Positions 10,013 through 21,377 of a stretch of DNA of 64,000 bases are shown here, in pieces. Positions within the stretch are counted from its first letter, which is position 1. Every line of letters starts with the position of its first letter. The notes under the pieces are model-generated. The model was not told where the DNA came from. It saw nothing but the letters and a program-made list of their open reading frames with translations, and did not search any database. Source of the stretch: Ehretia macrophylla (lineage: Eukaryota > Streptophyta > Magnoliopsida > Boraginales > Ehretiaceae); contig CM075764.1 of NCBI GenBank assembly GCA_037974665.1, positions 120,280,325 to 120,344,324 on the forward strand, read 5' to 3'. The position numbers and the translations under genes are program-made.

Positions 10013-13000
10013 ATGGCTTTTGGAGACATGAATGTTGGACAAGAACTTAATGTTCCGAATATTTGATTGGAAGTGGGTCTAGCGGTGGATCCAGGAACGA
10101 GAATGTTCCGGTGAGACCAGCTATGACAATTGCTACGGCTATGACAATTGCTACGGCTACGCCAATGGTTGCCCGATCTCTCGTTCGATATGGCGAGTGG
10201 CCTGAAAGATTCAACGGGAGAGACTTCAAAAGGTGGCAGCAAAAGATGCTAGCTGACCTGACCACACTGAACCTTGTGAGGTTCTTGGGAAATGATACAC
10301 CAAAGTTGGGTGGTAATCTAAACAGTCAAGTTGGATATAGACAAGTAGACGTCACTGAGGTAGATAATTTTGCAATGGTGTCGGAATTCAACTTGGTTAC
10401 TAATTCCAAAGAATGGTGAATAGATACTGGAGCCACCTGACATATGTGTTCGGGTAGGAGTATGTTCACCACATATCAAATTACTGATGAAACCCTATAT
10501 ATGGAAAATATGTCCACCTCTAAAGTGCAAGGGACAGGGAAAATAATCCTGAAGATGACTTCAGGAAAACAACTTACCCTCAACAATGTGTTGCATGTTC
10601 CAGATATTCGTAAGAATCTAGTATCTGGATCATTATTGAGTAAGAATGGATTCAAAATGGAGTTTGAATCTAATAAATTTGTACTTTCCAAGAATGGAAT
10701 GGATGTGGGCAGAGGTTATATGTGTGATGGGTTATTTAAACTCAATGTTAGAACCATTGCCCCTGCTTATGTATCAGCTGGTGAGCCAGTGAGCAAGAAT
10801 AAGTCTATTGTTTATGTCTTGGATTCTTCTAACCTGTGGCATGACATGTTAGGACATGTAAATTTTGGTTGTTTGCAAAGGCTAGTCAATTTAGGTTCGT
10901 TACCTAAAGTTGATTTTAATTCAAACAAAAAATGTGAAATTTGCATAGAATCAAAATTAACGAGAACTTCTTTCAAATCGATTGAAAGAAGTACCGAACC
11001 ACTAGAATTAATTCACAGTGACATTTGTGACTTAAAATTTGTGCAAACTACAGGTGGAAAAAAGTATTTCATTACTTTTATTGACGATTGCACAAGGTTT
11101 TGCTATGTTTATCTACTTCAAAGTAAGGACGAAGCTTTAGAAGTATTTAAACTATAAAAAAATGAGGTAGAAAATCAACTTGGTAAGAAGATCAAGATGT
11201 TGAGAAGTGATAGAGGAGGAGAATAAGTATATCTATTTGAGGGATATTGTGCTGAACATGGAATTGTTCATTAAACGACAGCTCCTTATACAACAAAACG
11301 GTATTGCGGAGCGCAAGAACTGAACCCTAAAAGAAATGATGAATGCCATGTTGATTCATTCTGGACTACCTCAGAACTTGTGGGGGGAGGCAGTTTTAAC
11401 TGCAAACCATATTTTAAATAAGGTACCTCACAAGAAACTCGAGAAAACACCCTACGAATTATGAAAATGTCGACCACCTTCCTACAAATATTTAAGAGTG
11501 TGGGGGTGCTTAGCCAAAGTTGGAGTTCTAGCTCCTAAAATGGTCAAATTAGGTCCAAAGACTGTGGACCGTATTTTCATCGGATATCCACACAATAGTG
11601 CTGCATATAGGTTTCTTGTGTACAAATCAGAAATAACCAATATACATGAGAATACAGTTATTGAATCAAGGAATGCAGAGTTTTTTGAAGAAAAATTTCC
11701 TTGCAAAGAGACACAAGAACCAAGTACTTCGAAAAGAATTTATGACAGAAGTCATGATCTAGATGAAGATGCACCGAGACGCAGTAAAAGGGCAAGGACT
11801 GACAAGTCTTTTGGTCCGGATTTTCTGACATATTTATTAGAAAATGAGCCTCGTACCTTTAACGAGGCGATGACAACCCCTGAGGCTCCTTTGTGGAGAG
11901 AGGCTGTCAATAGTGAAATAGAGTCCATCATGCAAAATCACACTTGGGAACTGGTGGATCTTCCTCCTGGAAATAAACCCCTTGTGTGTAAATGGATTTT
12001 TAAGAGGAAGATGAAGGCAGATGGATCTATAGACAAATACAAGGCCAGACTTGTAATTAAGGGTTACAGGCAAAAGGAAGGCCTTGACTACTTTGATACA
12101 TATTCACCAGTTACAAGAATCACATCCATTCGGATGTTGATAGCTATAGCGGCTATCAACAACTTAGAAATTCACCAAATGGATGTCAAGACGGCCTTCT
12201 TGAATGGAGAGTTAGATGAGGAAATCTATATGGACCAACCCGAAGGGTTTGTAGTTCCAGGTAAGGAGAAGAAGGTCTATCGGCTTGTAAAATCCCTTTA
12301 CGGATTAAAACAAGCACCCAAACAATGACACGAGAAGTTTGATAAAGTCATGACTACAAATGGCTTTAGGATCAATGAATGTGATAAGTGTGTCTATGTG
12401 AAAGGCACGAGCCAATAGTATGTCATTGTTTGTCTCTATGTTGACGATATGCTAATTATGGGAAACAATATTAATGTCATTAAGTCTACCAAGAAGATGC
12501 TATCCAGTAACTTCGATATAAAGGATATGGGGGTAGCAGATGTTATTTTGGGTGTTAAGATCACCAGAACATCTGATGGACTAGTGTTGTCCTAGTCTCA
12601 TTATATTGAGAAGATACTGGACAAGTTCAACAGGAACGACGAGACACTAATCAAGACACCGGTAGATGTTAACGTACATCTAGCTAAAAATACTTGTGAT
12701 GGAATATCTCAAGTGGAGTATACAAGAATTATTGGTAGTCTAATATACTTGATGAATTGCACGAGGCCCGATATAGCATATGCCATCAACAAATTGAGTA
12801 AATATACTAGCAATCCAGGGCAAGCCCATTGGACAGCTATGATAAGAGTTCTAAAGTATCTGAGGTACACTTTGAACGTCGGGCTGCATTATACCCGATA
12901 TCCAGCTGTACTAGATGGGTACAGTGATGCCAACTAGATATCGGATACTAAAGACTCTAAATCCACGAGTGGATATGTCTTTACGTTGGGAGGGGCAGCC

Positions 13001-13399
13001 GTCTCTTGGAAATCCACTAAGCAAACATGTATAGCCAGATCCACGATGGAATCTGAGTTTATAGCTTTAGATAAAGCTGCAGAGGAAGCCGAATGGCTTC
13101 GACAATTCTTAGAGGATATTCCAAACTGGCCGAAACCTGTGCCAGCTATCTGCATACACTGCGACAGTCAATCTGCTATTGGAAGAGCACAAAGTAGTAT
13201 GTACAATGGTAAGTCTAGACATATTCGTCGCAGACATAATACCGTTAAACAATTGCTCTCTAATGGGGTTATCTCAATTGACTACGTAAAGTCAAATGAT
13301 AACATTGTGGATCCGCTTACTAAAGGTTTGAATAGAGAGCAAGTTTATAAGTCGTCGAGGGGAATGGGTCTTAAGCCTATATCTAAAGAATCATCATAA
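10013..13399 (+). pseudogene. copia gag-pol remnant
   Basis: Starts at an ATG (10013) with a Gag N-terminal region containing a WPERFNGRDFKRW motif after a frame change, then loses the rest of Gag near 10310. Protease keeps IDTGA near 10420 but has stops on both sides. Integrase has the zinc-type H...H and C...C region near 10850-10940 and its core near 11040-11300; a 1-bp frame change lies near 11300. Reverse transcriptase runs about 11980-12480 with the YVDD box near 12440. RNase H runs about 12910-13390 with a GYSDA start and the KSRHI segment. In-frame stops occur near 11333, 11463, 12328, 12419, 12592 and 12936. This is a dead copy. Confidence 0.85.
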
Positions 13400-13961
13400 T
13401 GGAAAACCCTACCTACGTGACAAGAAATCCCTAGATGTAGGTTCAAAGGGAAAAACTGAGCTATGAATGATTCACTAGGAGCACTGTGGGAGTAATACTC
13501 CCGCCTATTCCTATGACGAGCAGACAGTGCTGCCTGCATGTGGTTTAGGCTAAGCTGTGCTTTTAATGATACTTATATATTGGTAATCCAAGTGGGGTAT
13601 TGCAGGGATACTCTTAATAAGTTATCACCTATGTGAGTAGGGACTGGGCTGGTCCTACGAGAATTTTGAAGGCTGAATTCTCTAGAGTACTCATGAATGC
13701 CGGGAGTTGTTTAGGGCCAAAATGAACACAACCATGAGAACTCGACAGTGTACTGAGGGATACTGTGTGAACTTTATTGTCTTGGTTCACATGAAAGCTG
13801 AACAGTTCAAGTTCACTGGTTAGTAAGTAAACCTGATAGTTTTCACTAAGGAAGGTTCAAAGCCAAAAGCTACTTATCCTGATGCAATATCTTTCTATTG
13901 AACTCTCTCTCTAGCGTCTGCATCTCTATCTAATTGGCCAATTTCCATTCATGTGAGGGAA

Positions 13962-14595
13962 TGTTAGAAAAGGTGGTGAATGGAAATTCCCACTTCGTCA
14001 ACGTGGGTGACAAAATGGAAGTAATGGGCAGACTCCAAGTTCAGCCTTGATGTGCACATATGGAGTTGAGGTAGTGGGCTTTTCCTCACGTTCGACATCT
14101 TGAGCAGCATATAGGAATTGGGGTGGTCTTCATTCCCACGTTTTGAGTGGAAGAAGTGGCCAACAGATTTTTCTCCTAGGCCTCATCTATAAATACCACC
14201 TCTGCATAGTTCTTTAGTACAGGAAGTATAAGCATTATAGCACACAGAGCATAGATAGACATAGCATAGCATTTGTTCAAGAGAGTTTAAACACTGTCAG
14301 TTCGATAGCTTTTGTATTTTGTGGTACTTCTAATACAAAAGGGAAGCCGTTGTATCCTGGGAAGTTATTGCTGTTGAGCCGTAAGTACTATTAGCGGAGC
14401 AAATTAACCTTAAGGACATCGAGTTTAACTCGAGCCTCGGTTTGTGTATTGTAATATTTATATGCCTATATTTAATTACCGCAATTTTTCTTTATATTTC
14501 TTCGTTCTGCTTTCTTGTTTTAGTTTTGTCCTCAGTTTACTTTTGTTTGCAAAGCTTTATATTCGCACAAATTACATCCTACTAATTCTCCAACA
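13962..14595 (+). repeat. copia 3' LTR
   Basis: Starts TGTTAGAAAAGG and ends AATTCTCCAACA, a 634-bp LTR with TG...CA termini. A TATAAATA box lies at 14188-14195. A purine tract GTGAGGGAA at 13953-13961 immediately precedes it and is the likely polypurine tract. The bases after it are GTCAC; no matching copy is visible left of the element, as expected after rearrangement of that end. Confidence 0.85.
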
Positions 14596-14744
14596 GTCAC
14601 GTGATCAAGTTGTTGAAGTTGTATCTTGATAGCAGAAGCCTTATGCTCCGGGATTGCCTTTTAATTTTTCAGTTGGTTTACTTTTAAAGTAGCTTTTGAA
14701 TAACTAGAGAGTGGGTTGTTCATAGTTTGATCAAGAGATGCATT

Positions 14745-14955
14745 GGAGACTGCATATGGCAAATTAGCTGTTCACTTCAATTGAATTTGGAAAAGTAGGA
14801 AAGAAAAAGGTAAAATACCCATTTGGGTTATTTTGTTTTAACTTAAATTTTGCGTTTAAAAGTTTTCACGTTTAGGTGGTTTCTTAATCATTTGGGAATG
14901 GGTTGATATTTTGTGTCAAGAAATGGATTAGAGATTGCATATGTCATACCCCTTT
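14745..14955. repeat. degenerate tandem repeat, right part
   Basis: The phrase 'gcatatggcaaattagctgttcactt...aggtaaaatacccatttgg' at about 14752-14825 matches the phrases at 9330-9400 and 9098-9160. A further weak copy starts near 14935. These are the continuation of the array that the copia element interrupted. Confidence 0.55.
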
Positions 14956-14959
14956 TGAT

Positions 14960-17900
14960 TTGGAGATTTTAATCTTTAGTTGTTGTTCGTGTATTGGTCT
15001 TTGATTTGCTTGTTTGGTTCAATAGACATTTCATGTTTTCATAGTAAATGTGTAAGAAAAGTTTTGATCTTTTGATGTGTTATGCTCTTGTCCGATAAGA
15101 CGAAAATGGGTCTTGGTAGGTTTTGTAATAGTTTGATAGTGTTTTTACAGTTTCGGAAGTGGTTATCAGATCATCATCGTACTGAATCCGTTTAGGATAA
15201 TGATCTTCTCACCTCCGTGGTTCAGGCAAAATGGTTAAAATGGGCCTTCATTGACATGTACATGCTTGGTTTATGTCATGGTTGTGGAGACTGATTATTA
15301 GTTTCGACTAAAGTTTAATTTCTATTTGTTTTGAGGATTGCAAATCAAATAAATTCACGGAAGATAACATCATCTGTATAGTCATATGTATGGGAAAACT
15401 CTGAAGGGGTTAAGTTCTAGGATATTATTTCCGTTTACTTTATCTTCTTTATCTCCTTCTCTTGGTTGATAAATTTGCGATTAAATGGTAAAGGACTTAA
15501 CAATTGCTTAGACTAAAGTAAAAATGTAGTATTTGATGTCATGGAGAGTGAAGTGGTATTTCAACGATGGAGCATGCAAAACTAGCAAGCTTAATGGTGC
15601 CTTTCTGATGCAACGTTGCTTAAAATGATACCCTACGCTAAATGGTAAATTGATACATGCACATCCATGTACTACACAGCGTCAAGCTACTCTAATTGAA
15701 AGGATGGGAAGATAATAAATCCTATATTCTACTTTCTATCGCTGTTTGTAATCAATCCTCATTTTAATGAGTTTTACACAGATCTGACCAACTTCTGAAT
15801 GATTACCTCCTCTTGAAACTTTTGAGATATGACCAATCAGAAATTCTTGTATTTTTATACTAAAGGTAACATTGCTCTTGAATGATTTCGCACGTTGCTT
15901 GTTAATTGTTACTGTAGTTGTGCTACATATGAGGAAAGGAAAGTTTTCCAGTTCTGCTTTATATATAATTATATATGTAGATTTCACCCATTGCTAGTTA
16001 GTTAATAAGTTCACAGCAGTCAATTATGTAGTTCTGCATTTCAGTGGTGTCAGAGTTGTTGCTTTGTTCCTAGGTATCAGGGTGATGCTTCCGGTTGATA
16101 AATAAACTATTTTGATGAACAATCGAACTTTGTAAACTCTACGTATTACCTATTCGTCTTATAATGAGAATACCCTATTGTTTCCTAAGGCATGGACCTT
16201 ATGTTGTTTTCCAGGACATGTCAAGTGATTAAATGTAAGAATTCTTGGCAGAGAATTGGAGTTAGAAATGAGACATTGCTCATCTTATTTAAATAAATCG
16301 TTTGCTTTTCATATCCTTCACCGTAGCGTTCTCTAATAAAATGTTTTATGTCATTGTTCTTCTTTGGTTCTTCAGAAGAACCGATTGAAGTCATTCTGAT
16401 TATTCTTTGTTTTCACAGATTCTTGGCTTTTAATCTTATGGAGACAAATGTGTTTTGGAGGGAGTAGTGGCTTCTTGCTCACCAACCGATGTTCGCGTGT
16501 TTAATATCCATGTGTCATTGCTACAGGATAGCTGACACTTTGTCACTATAATGTTGAATTGAGAGAACATGTTATACATGTCAGGCCTTTCTCTGGTGTT
16601 ATTCTTCGCTTTGCAACCTTACCATCAGTCTTGTAGGTCAACGTTTAGTATAATTTTACGACTAACATTGACAGAATTTTCTTCGGGTTGGATAGACCTG
16701 ATGATGGCAAGCATTTCAGTCTATCTGTTGATTCCTACTTATGTTACATTGCTATGAAGGCTGGGTGGTGCTCACAAGCGGAGCCATGTCTTAGTGCGTG
16801 GAGGCTACAGGCTCCACTTGGCTCAAACTTTTATTAGAAGCATTGTTGCTTTTATAGTATATTGAGGCTGAAAAATGACTTTAGTTTCCCTTGAAAAAAA
16901 AAATTATATCTATATAAGTATTAAATTGTGTATTTTTAGTTCTCATTGAATAAAAATTCTAGATCCGCCCTTTACTCTTGGTGTCGTGGGAGTAGCTGCG
17001 GATCAATATAGTCTTGACTGATACAGGTTAAATCTGTTTGTTTATATCTATTGACGGGGCCCAAAAGATGCACAAGGAAATTGAAAAGAAACAAGAACAA
17101 TGAGAAAAACTCTTTTTTTCTATATTAATTCAGTACATAATCGTTTACAATTTATAATATTTGTACAATGACTATTTACAGAAATTCCATAACAAATGCA
17201 ATTAATCAAGCTATTTACAACCATATAATATGCAGTTAATAGAGTTGGAATCTTAGGCAATAAGATCTGGAGATTATCTTCTTTAAATCTTTCCATTATA
17301 TTAGGACAGAATTGTAGTAATCAGCAAGCTAATCAATCTCGACTCGTTCATGGCATACTGCAATCTTGTCATGTAATCTTCAAGAGAAATTGCATTGGAT
17401 TTGTTAATTACATGTCTATGCTGCATTTCTGAGATCCAAAATAGATGAGCGGTTGCATTAAAAGGCGAGCGGGGTTTACAACTTTCACTAATCCTAATTT
17501 TTTTTAAACATGTATATTTTAAAAATATTTTTAGTATGAAAATGCCACGACTGAAGTGGCTATACATATAAATTTATTTACGGATTTATATGCTTCGATT
17601 GGAACTGGAAGTTCTAGAAAAAGGCAGTTGGTATACCATTATAATAAAACTGTCATTTATTTTTTTTATTCAGATTGGATTTATGTTGGCTTTGTTGGGA
17701 GGCTTGCGTAGTTTGTTAGGTTAGCTCCAAAAGGATAAGTTGTGTTGGAATTTTGAAAAAGTTCTGTAGAGTTCATAATTGCATAAAAAGAGTCAAAGTA
17801 GTGGCTGAGACGCGTTGAGACACTTCTTTGACAGTTTCCGTACGCCTAATTTATGGGTCCGCTCTGAAGAATTCATGGGTCAACTTTACGGGCAAGACTA

Positions 17901-18479
17901 AATGGGTGGGCGTTACTAACCACGCCTAATTCTCGCCGATAGGCGCTAGTAACTTGCTTTCAAGCTTAACTTATATGATAGTTCTTACCGTGACTTTTAG
18001 CTCTCATTGAAAAAAAAAAAATTAAAAATAAGTATCAAACTGTGTGTTATAGTTTTAACGAATAAAATTTTTAAATCCGTGCCAAAGAAGGAGATGGGGA
18101 TTGGAGAAAAATGAGAGGTCAGCCTGTTGACGTCCACTCGTTTTCCTTTGTGCTTCCCGTGTAACAAACAAGTAGAAGTTGCTTGCACGACCAAGCACAA
18201 CTCACATGTTTTGTCTCCTTCCTACAAGGCTACAAACAAGCAATTATTGCCGCAATTTTTCTGACGTACGAGATCAGATCAAATACTGCTAACAAACATA
18301 CGAGAACTATGTAAGACAATTATAATAACATGTCAAAGTACAATTATAAACTCTTGTACTTTTATGACAATTTTATCTGCTAGGCAGAAAGCTTATTTCT
18401 TAGTTGAGGGTTCAGACATTGGTTCGATTGTCAATATCATTCAGCTTCTGTTAGATCATTTTCGTTTAATTTGAACTGG
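14960..18479. other. intergenic, no gene supported
   Basis: No spliceable open frames with domain signatures were seen on either strand. The largest frames (for example 15736-15987 and 17301-17567, both minus) have no recognisable motif. A hAT-like fragment is listed separately. A second T/A-rich phrase at 17998-18075 resembles part of it. Confidence 0.5.
16775..16976. mobile_element. possible short hAT-like nonautonomous element
   Basis: One end reads AAGCGGAGCCATG and the other ends ATTCTAGATCCGCCCTT. 'CGGAGCCA' ends paired with an inverted 'TAGATCCGCC' are common in plant hAT MITEs of the CAGTGGCGGA type. A clear 8-bp target duplication was not found, so the call is tentative. Confidence 0.3.
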
Positions 18480-19230
18480 CTTCTATTTCAAAAATATCCT
18501 TAGTTATCATTTAGCTGTCGAACACAAATGTATTCTTGGTTAGGTTTAAAATAATCATATTTCATGATTTCTTATTCAACTCATCCAGGAAAGTAAAAAA
18601 TTAGAAAAGCAAAGGATCTTTTTCCCGCATTAAACCCCCATATCACCTAACAAATAGGAGATTCTCTTCTTTGACAATAGAATTCACCCCATTTGAGTGT
18701 CAAATTCTCCTATTTCCACAAATGGGAGATTCTCTTATTTGACAGTGGGGTTCACATCACTTTTGAGAACTAAATCATCCAACAAATTCTCTCATCCGGT
18801 AGTAGGATGCACCTTCATTGAGAGCTAGACTCTCCCGTTTCACTAGCAAATGGGAGATTTTCTTATAGAATCTGTTGAACTAGCTTTTATAACGAAAATA
18901 TCCTTAGTTATCATTCAGCTACCAAACACAAGTGTGCTCTTGGTTAGGTTTTGAAAGAACTGTATTTGATAGTTTCTAATTCACCTCATCTTAAAAAGAA
19001 AAGAACCACAATTGTTTTGGATAGGCCAAACTATTGGAAGCAAATAGAAAAAGACCACCGAGTAAGGATCTTTTTCCCGCACCAAATCTCCATTTCACTG
19101 ATAGATGGGAGATTCTCTTATCTAACAATTGGATTCAACCCTGTTGAGAGCCTGACTCTCCCATCTCTCTGACAAATAGGAGATTCTCTTATCTATTAAT
19201 AGGATTCACCCCCTCACTGAGAGCCAAATT
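18480..19230. repeat. two-copy tandem duplication, period about 400 bp
   Basis: The text 'aaatatccttagttatcat' near 18493 recurs near 18897, followed in both copies by 'ggttaggttt', 'aaggatctttttcccgca' and several copies of a shorter module 'gggagattctcttatt...aataggattcaccc'. The short module alone recurs at least five times between 18650 and 19215, and again at 20270-20400 beyond an interruption. Confidence 0.65.
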
Positions 19231-20517
19231 GTTCTATGTCACTAAGGCCAACTCCAAGAGACTCTCTATATGACTTTTTACCCTACATGTAGGGAGGGGA
19301 TTAGAGCAATTGCACTCCAATAGATCCCCTATCCCATCCCCTAAATTGTAGGGGATCCTACACTTATTTTCATATTCTCTACATGTAGGAGAAAAACTAT
19401 CATTCATATCCCATCCCTTAGACATTGTTCACTATCATAAAAATATTTTAAAAAAAAAAACGAAACTTTAAAAATTAAACTCTTCAACGTTATGATTATT
19501 TATCGTTGGAGAAGAAGTACACAGACCATGCTTCTTCAAACTACACCAAAAACAAAGCAAAAGAAGAAGAAATCAAGCAAAAAAAAAATGGAAAGCAAGC
19601 CAAAAAAAAAAAACCAAACTTGTCTGCAACACAAAGGTAATTTATGGTCTGGGTTGTTTTTTTTTTTGGGTCGAAGAATGGTGGTATGACAGTAGGGAGG
19701 GGGTTGACAGCTGAATGTGCGTAGGGGGTGAGGATTGTGGAAAGTGAGACACTGTTCACGTTGAATATTTACGATTGGTGATTGTTCATTCACATATGTA
19801 TATAGATATAGATTAGAGCTTCAATTATAGTTTAATCCTTTTTTTTTGCTAAATTAGTTTAATAAAAAAAAAAAAAATAAATATAAATAACATAATATCA
19901 TGAACAAATATAATTAAAAAATTAAAAGTTATTAGAAAAGTTTAAAGTTAAACAATAAAAATTTATGTTGATAATTAAAAATAGAAGGTCTCTGAAATAT
20001 ATATATAATTAATGATATGTTTAATTGAAATAAAAAGAGAGAATATTTGAATAAAATAAAAATAGGGAGTGCCAATAATAAGAAGCTATTAGAATGAAAT
20101 TGAAATAAGGGTTCTCCAAATTAAGAGATTGATTAAATGTAAAGAAGCTGTTAAAATAAAACTAAAATAGGGAATGTTTAGACGTAGAAAAAATATTCCA
20201 AATATCCTACATATAAATATGTAATAAGAAAGATAAAAAAACTGTTAAAAATTTACCTAACAAACGAAATATCTCTTATCTAGCAATAGGATCCACCTCT
20301 ACATGAGAGTCAAGCCATCCAACAGATTCTCTTATATGGTAATAGAATCCACCAACATTGACAGTTGGACTCCCCTATTTCATTGACAAATGGGGAATTT
20401 TTTATTCGATTTCCTATTAAAAATTTAAGTATTTGACACTGTGGAATAGTAGACTTTAAAATTTTCTCTAACACGTATATGAGTGGGTGAGCGAAAGAGA
20501 AAGGGGTAGGAAATCAC
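19231..20517. other. repeat-rich spacer, probable TIR-element debris
   Basis: It begins with 'ggccaactccaagagactctctat', a phrase common at the ends of plant TIR MITEs, and near 20090-20180 contains 'gttctccaaattaagagattgatt'. It separates two blocks of the 'gggagattctctta' repeat, so it may be an insertion of about 1 kb. I could not fix both ends or a target duplication. Poly-A, poly-T and TA runs occur throughout. Confidence 0.35.
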
Positions 20518-20935
20518 TGGCGGGACTATATTGGAGATAAAAATTGTTAAAATTTTTATGTATTTTTTAAAAGAAAATTAGATATTTATGCATTTTTAGT
20601 TAAAAAAAATTAATTAGCCCCCACTGAAAAATAAAAATACTAGTATGGTTCAAAAATTATGAATTTTAACCCCCACTGACCCATAAAAAGGTTAAAAATT
20701 TTATGTATTTTTTGAAAAAAAATTAGATATTTATGTATTTTTAGTTAAAAAAATTAATTAGCCCCCACTGAAAAATAAAAGTACTCGTACAATTCAAAAA
20801 TTATGGATTTTAGCCCCCACTGGCCCATAAAAACGATAAAATTTTATGTATTTTTTGAAAAAAATATTTGTATAGTTCAAAAATTATAAATTTTAACCCC
20901 CACTAATAAAAATTCCTGACTCCGCCCGAAATTCA
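20518..20935. repeat. 2.5-copy tandem repeat within hAT-like ends
   Basis: A unit of about 145 bp containing 'ttttatgtattttttgaaa', 'aattagcccccactgaaaaataaaa' and 'ttttaacccccactgacccataaaa' occurs from about 20547, 20690 and 20834, the last copy incomplete. The block starts after CACTGGCGGGAC and ends in CTGACTCCGCCCG, an inverted pair similar to hAT termini. Confidence 0.6.
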
Positions 20936-21377
20936 AGAAGTCATCATGATAATGCTGACAGATAGATGACAAAGGAAGAATCGTTCTATTGTTTTTCTAA
21001 TAATTATTATATATGTACGTATACTGATATTGCAAAACATGATCTTTTAAATTTAAGTTCTGGATTAATTAAGTCGTCAAAGAAAGTAAATGAGATCGAC
21101 TCCTTAATTAAACAAATTCCTCAAACAGTTGACTTTGCAATGCAAGTATGTGAGTGGCACTGAACAATATAAAATGTGGATATTATACCATTATTAATAT
21201 AACGTTATTGATATTATAAACGAGATTCAATAATTTATGTGAGATCCTTCCTCGTTATTAAGCATGCCTGTCCCAACTGTTTATCATAAATTTTTTCATA
21301 TTGATCTCACCAACCTGATGTATACATAACAAGCGAACGTTTGAAACAAGCCACAAAGGTGCATCAAATTTTGTTCA

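Larger units (their letters stand above)
9450..14595 (+). mobile_element. decayed Ty1/copia retrotransposon with rearranged 5' LTR
   Basis: A plus-strand copia element: internal region with gag start, protease, integrase, reverse transcriptase and RNase H in Ty1/copia order, followed by a normal 634-bp 3' LTR (TGTTAG...CCAACA). The 5' LTR is not a normal direct copy: a short direct terminal piece is followed by a large inverted LTR copy. No primer-binding site follows it. Most of gag is missing and pol has stops and a frame change. The element sits inside a degenerate tandem repeat and is not autonomous. Confidence 0.85.

Noticed and set aside
16569..16757. 62-codon hydrophobic plus-strand frame
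   Set aside because: No splice context or family resemblance; hydrophobic chance frames are frequent in AT-rich DNA.
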